Source: Fimenecus sp052273625 (GTDB lineage: Bacteria > Bacillota > Clostridia > Oscillospirales > Acutalibacteraceae). From it: a DNA stretch of 64,000 nt. Positions 60,651 to 64,000 of this stretch are shown here, piece after piece. The notes beneath the pieces are model-generated. The model had not been told where the DNA came from. It saw only the letters and a program-made list of their open reading frames with translations, and made no database searches. Position 1 is the stretch's first letter. Each line of letters begins with the position of its first letter. The DNA lies in assembly GCA_052273625.1 (NCBI GenBank), contig DAVZHW010000002.1:1-64000 (forward strand). Direction: 5' to 3'. The position numbers were made by a program, and so were the translations under genes.

Positions 60651-61174
60651 CATTTGCTTTCGGTGTCTTTTTTATTATTTCCGCTTTTTTCAGCATCTAA
60701 TTTCTTTTCAAGTGCTTTTTGTTTTGCAAGAATTGCATTTACTTTATCGTAAAGGTCCTCAATCATTATTTCGGTTTTGAGATTTACCTTGTAATCGTTT
60801 TCGGCACGGCGGCGGTCAATTTCCTCCTGCCTGTTTTGGCTCATCATAATAAGCGGTGCCTGTATTGCCGCAACGCAGGACAAAACCAAATTAAGCAAAA
60901 TAAACGGATAAGGGTCGAACGCTTTTGCCGCAAGGATTACGTTTATTACCATCCACAGTACAAGCACGGCAACAAAAGAAAAGATAAATGCCCAGCTGCC
61001 TGCAAATTTCGCTATGGCATCCGCCGCACGCTGTCCGAGAGTGTATTTTTCTTTTTTCTTGTTCGGATTAACGGAAATTTTACTGTCTGCAAGTAAATTC
61101 AAAACCTCTTCGTCAGTCATATCGTGGCGAATTTCCTGTAAAACCTCTTTAAGCAGCTTTCTGTTTTCTTTCAT
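60650..61174 (-). CDS. DUF1003 membrane protein
   Basis: Protein of 174 residues with two transmembrane helices (SWAFIFSFVAVLVLWMVINVI and PFILLNLVLSCVAAIQAPLIMM) followed by the conserved NRQEEIDRRRAENDYKVNLKTE, typical of DUF1003. A C-terminal coiled coil ends the chain. The function is unknown. AAAGGA supports ATG 61174 over the ATG at 61183. Confidence 0.9.
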   Translation of the reverse strand: MKENRKLLKEVLQEIRHDMTDEEVLNLLADSKISVNPNKKKEKYTLGQRAADAIAKFAGSWAFIFSFVAVLVLWMVINVILAAKAFDPYPFILLNLVLSCVAAIQAPLIMMSQNRQEEIDRRRAENDYKVNLKTEIMIEDLYDKVNAILAKQKALEKKLDAEKSGNNKKDTESK

Positions 61175-61196
61175 AACGTTCATTCCTTTCTTTATT

Positions 61197-61235
61197 TTCA
61201 AAAAACTCCCGCAGCACAAAGGCGTACAGGAGTTT
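61197..61235 (-). terminator. ackA terminator
   Basis: On the minus strand AAACTCC and GGAGTTT pair, followed by TTTTG, just after the acetate kinase stop. Confidence 0.6.
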
Positions 61236-61247
61236 AATGTTTAATTA

Positions 61248-62450
61248 TTAAAGGTTATTTACGATTTCAAGAGTATCTCTTGCAATAACAAGCTCTTCGT
61301 TAGTCGGAATAACAAACATCTTAACCTTTGAGCCGGGAACGGAGATTTCAACCTCTTCGCCTCTGATGCTGTTCTTTTCCTCGTCAATTTCAGTTCCGAG
61401 GAACTTGATTTTTTCAGCAACTCTTGATCTGTAGTGCGGGTTGTTTTCTCCGATACCGCCTGTGAATACGATAGCGTCAACGCCGCCCATAGCAGCTGCA
61501 AAACCGCCGATATACTTTGTAAGCTGATGGCAAAGCATATTTTCAACGAGCTGTGCCTTTTTGTCGCCGTCGTTTGACATCTGCTCTATTGTACGGTTAT
61601 CGCTTGTGCCCGCAAGACCGAGCATACCGCTTTTTTTGTTCATAAGATGGTCAACTTCATCGGGTGTGAGGTTGTGGGACTTCATAATTACGGGAATGAT
61701 TGCAGGGTCGATTGAACCGCAACGAGTACCCATTATGATACCCTCAAGAGGAGTAAGACCCATTGTTGTATCAAAGCACTTACCGTCCTTGACAGCTGAA
61801 ATAGATGAGCCGTTACCAAGATGGCAGGTTACAATTTTTGTGCCATCAGCCTTGCCGCCGAGAAGCTCGATGCATCTGCCTGAAACGTATCTGTGAGACG
61901 TACCGTGGAAGCCGTATTTTCTGATGCCGTCCTTTTCGTAAAGCTCATAGGGGAGAGCATACATATATGCATAGTCGGGCATTGTCTGATGGAAGCCTGT
62001 ATCAAAAACAGCTACCTGAGGAACGTTCATAATCTTTTCGCAAGCCTCAATACCTTTAAGGTTTGCAGGGTTGTGAAGCGGACCGAATTTGAAGCACTCT
62101 TTAACGGTTTCTTTCATTTCTTCGGTTACAAGAACAGAAGCCGAGAACTTTTCGGCACCGTGGAGAACTCTGTGACCTACCGCACCGATTTCGTCCATCG
62201 ATTTGATAACACCGCGTTCAGCGTCAACAAGAGTATTCAATACAAGCTGAATTGCTTCGCTGTGGTCAGCCATAAGGTGAGGTTCGCTTTTAATCGTCTT
62301 TTCGGGACAATCGGGAACCTTATGAGTAAAGGTTGCGTTGGCGTCACCGATTTGTTCGCAAATACCTTTCGCAAGCAGGGCTTCATGCTCCATATCTATA
62401 AGCTGATATTTAAGAGATGAGCTTCCTGCGTTAATAACAAGAATTTTCAT
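61248..62450 (-). CDS. ackA: Acetate kinase
   Basis: Enzyme of 400 residues making ATP and acetate from acetyl-phosphate. Motifs: ILVINAGSSSLKYQL, GHRVLHGAEKF, VAVFDTGFHQTMP, GFHGTSHRYVS, HLGNGSSISAVKDG and TGGIGENN. GGAGGAAAATA precedes ATG 62450; the longer upstream frame is not needed. It indicates acetate fermentation. No pta gene is adjacent. Confidence 0.96.
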   Translation of the reverse strand: MKILVINAGSSSLKYQLIDMEHEALLAKGICEQIGDANATFTHKVPDCPEKTIKSEPHLMADHSEAIQLVLNTLVDAERGVIKSMDEIGAVGHRVLHGAEKFSASVLVTEEMKETVKECFKFGPLHNPANLKGIEACEKIMNVPQVAVFDTGFHQTMPDYAYMYALPYELYEKDGIRKYGFHGTSHRYVSGRCIELLGGKADGTKIVTCHLGNGSSISAVKDGKCFDTTMGLTPLEGIIMGTRCGSIDPAIIPVIMKSHNLTPDEVDHLMNKKSGMLGLAGTSDNRTIEQMSNDGDKKAQLVENMLCHQLTKYIGGFAAAMGGVDAIVFTGGIGENNPHYRSRVAEKIKFLGTEIDEEKNSIRGEEVEISVPGSKVKMFVIPTNEELVIARDTLEIVNNL

Positions 62451-62555
62451 TATTTTCCTCCTCCGAGTTATCGGTTGAAATTTTTCCTTAAATATTATAT
62501 ACTTATCATTATAATTTTTCAAGTTAAAAAGCAAATTTTGACAGGAGCTGACGGA

Positions 62556-63059
62556 ATGGGAGATATTTATACTCATACTTTTGAGCCGATATTTGATAAA
62601 AATTCGGAAATTCTCGTGCTTGGCTCATTTCCGTCGGTTAAATCAAGAGAAAACAATTTTTACTATGCTCATCCTCAAAACAGATTTTGGAAGGTTGTGG
62701 CGTCGGTGTATTCCTGTCCCGTTCCGAAAACTGTCGAGGAAAAGAAAAATATGCTTTTAAGTAATAAAATCGCCGTGTGGGACGTCATAAAGTCCTGTGA
62801 AATAGCAGGCTCAGCTGACAGTACAATAAAAAGCGTTATACCGAATGATTTATCGGAAATATTATCGGTTGCCGATATCAAAAAAATATACGCAAACGGT
62901 AAAACCGCACAGAGCTTGTATAATAAGTATATAAAGAAAAATACGGGCATTGATATTATCACTTTGCCGTCAACAAGCCCTGCAAATGCGGCATATTCAT
63001 TAGAAAAGCTTATAAAGGAGTGGAAAATATTAAATGAGTATAATCGGAATTGTATGTGA
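62556..63059 (+). CDS. MUG/hypoxanthine-DNA glycosylase-like enzyme
   Basis: Protein of 167 residues of the uracil-DNA-glycosylase superfamily. ILVLGSFPSVKSRENNFYYAHPQNRFWKVVASVY matches the DNA-deoxyinosine/hypoxanthine glycosylase subfamily, and LPSTSPAN is the second motif. It removes deaminated bases. AGGAG precedes ATG 62556. It overlaps the next gene by 26 bp. Confidence 0.87.
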   Translation: MGDIYTHTFEPIFDKNSEILVLGSFPSVKSRENNFYYAHPQNRFWKVVASVYSCPVPKTVEEKKNMLLSNKIAVWDVIKSCEIAGSADSTIKSVIPNDLSEILSVADIKKIYANGKTAQSLYNKYIKKNTGIDIITLPSTSPANAAYSLEKLIKEWKILNEYNRNCM

Positions 63060-64000
63060 ATTTAACCCTTTCCACTGCGGACATAAGTATTTAATTGATT
63101 CTGTAAAAAAAGACGGGGATACGCTTGTTTGTGTAATGAGCGGAAACTATGTTCAGCGTGGTGAACCTGCGATGTTTCCAAAAGATATAAGAGTCAATTC
63201 TGCGTTAAAAAACGGTGCGGATATTGTACTTGAACTTCCATTTATATATGCTACCGCAAGCGCTGAAATCTTCTGCGAAAATGCTGTTCGTATATTAGAA
63301 AGCTTTGGTTGTGATACTTTGGTTTTCGGAAGTGAATGCGGAGATATTAACACTCTTAAAAAAGTTGCCGAAATAACCGCTAATTCCGATTTTGATGAAA
63401 AAATTAAGCGTTATCTTGAAAAAGGTGTAAGTTATCCTGTCGCAAGAGAAAAAGCGATTAAAGATTACTCTGATGATGTTAGCATTTCTTCCCCTAATGA
63501 TATACTTGCCTTTGAATATATCAAGGCGATAAATAAAAACGGATATAAAATTAGGCCTGTTACCGTAAAAAGAGAGGGTGCAGGCTATAACTCGCTTGAT
63601 GATAACGAAAGCTTTGCTTCGGCTACGCTTTTGAGAAAAATGATTAGTGAAAAAGACGATATTTCACGCTTTGTCCCCGAAAACATTCAGGAGATTTACA
63701 AGTCTGCAATAAATAATGGAAGAATAATTGACATGTCAAATTATGAACTCTCCGCTCTTTCTCTATTGCGTTCAAAAAAAGAAAATATAAATGAAAACAT
63801 AGCGTATATGTCCGAGGGACTTGAAAACCGTGTTAAATCTGCAATTTCAACCGAAACGATACTTGACGGAATATTTGATGCGGCTAAAACGAAAAGATAT
63901 ACACATTCGAGAATTCGCCGTGCTGTGTTAGCCTCTGCGTTTGGGATAACTAAAGATATTATAAGCATTAAAGCACCTTATATAAGGCTTTTGGGCTTTA
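63034..64000 (+). CDS. tmcAL: tRNA(Met) cytidine acetate ligase (partial)
   Basis: The frame starts at ATG 63034 and runs off the window end after about 322 codons; the full family length is about 400. The nucleotidyltransferase start IGIVCEFNPFHCGHKYLI and MSGNYVQRGEPAMFPKDIRVNSALKNGADIVLELPF mark TmcAL (YlbM), which acetylates the wobble cytidine of elongator tRNA-Met using acetate and ATP. It lies close to acetate kinase. Confidence 0.93.
   Translation, partial: MSIIGIVCEFNPFHCGHKYLIDSVKKDGDTLVCVMSGNYVQRGEPAMFPKDIRVNSALKNGADIVLELPFIYATASAEIFCENAVRILESFGCDTLVFGSECGDINTLKKVAEITANSDFDEKIKRYLEKGVSYPVAREKAIKDYSDDVSISSPNDILAFEYIKAINKNGYKIRPVTVKREGAGYNSLDDNESFASATLLRKMISEKDDISRFVPENIQEIYKSAINNGRIIDMSNYELSALSLLRSKKENINENIAYMSEGLENRVKSAISTETILDGIFDAAKTKRYTHSRIRRAVLASAFGITKDIISIKAPYIRLLGF

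Noticed and set aside
61893..62420. Plus-strand 175-codon frame opposite ackA
   Set aside because: Shadow of a well-conserved acetate kinase gene without its own start signals.

Overview
The window looks like a low-to-moderate GC Clostridia chromosome, probably a gut Oscillospiraceae/Ruminococcaceae-type Firmicute. The reasons are the AAGGAGG ribosome binding sites, the sigma-A promoters (TTGACA-N17-TATAAT), the PadR and GPH-symporter families, tRNAs with encoded CCA, and two Firmicutes-style mobilizable elements. TGA is used as a normal stop codon. No species is claimed.

Layout. (1) 1-6.4 kb: a PadR regulator and its HAAS/DUF1700-like membrane partner, divergent from an operon for a small secreted protein, a lipoprotein, two ABC-2 permeases, an ABC ATPase and a second extracytoplasmic protein. 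A truncated IS30 transposase follows. (2) About 6.7-10.8 kb: a compact mobilizable element with a HTH Rep-like protein, an oriT-like hairpin cluster, MobC, MOBP relaxase, excisionase and tyrosine integrase, ending beside tRNA-Trp and tRNA-Met. (3) 11.3-13.8 kb: a sugar:cation symporter and a HEPN-like membrane protein. (4) 13.88-38.51 kb: a 24.6 kb integrated island that splits a tRNA-Ser(CGA) gene in its anticodon loop. The 3' half lies at 13832-13887 and the 5' half at 38504-38543. The island carries an intact tRNA-Ser(CGA) at 38272-38360, which now lies downstream of the original tRNA promoter. (5) 38.6-64 kb: ordinary chromosome. It holds a PflA-like radical SAM protein, mscL, proC, the ATP-grasp/alpha-E/transglutaminase operon, hydrolases, a PpiC foldase, ktrB-ktrA, prfB, an M28 peptidase, tRNA-Pro with repeats, an SLH protein, a GPH transporter, folC, a GH38 mannosidase, a DUF1003 protein, ackA, a MUG-like DNA glycosylase and tmcAL (cut by the window edge).

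The island is the interesting part. Its left part is one co-directional run (15.3-24.5 kb, gaps mostly under 40 nt): an XRE regulator, an adenine-N6 methyltransferase, a protein with two GHKL ATPase modules and a histidine-kinase-like H-box, a receiver-domain protein, an HNH nuclease, a broken NUDIX gene, a C5-cytosine methyltransferase fused to an MvaI/BcnI-like nuclease, and an HhH-GPD DNA glycosylase-like protein. Two further C5 methyltransferases follow, one convergent. Next come a peptide deformylase, then a Pycsar-type module (three-TM effector, one decayed and one intact nucleotide cyclase), accessory genes and a DUF234 ATPase. The right end is the mobilization module: RepA-like ATPase, oriT-like hairpin, MobC, relaxase with an embedded overlapping gene, excisionase and integrase.

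Reading: two related mobilizable elements share the order rep-oriT-mobC-relaxase-xis-int. The larger one is a defence island. Its best candidates for something undescribed are the GHKL/receiver/HNH trio, the glycosylase next to the methyltransferase-nuclease fusion, and the carriage of a replacement tRNA for the one it destroys.
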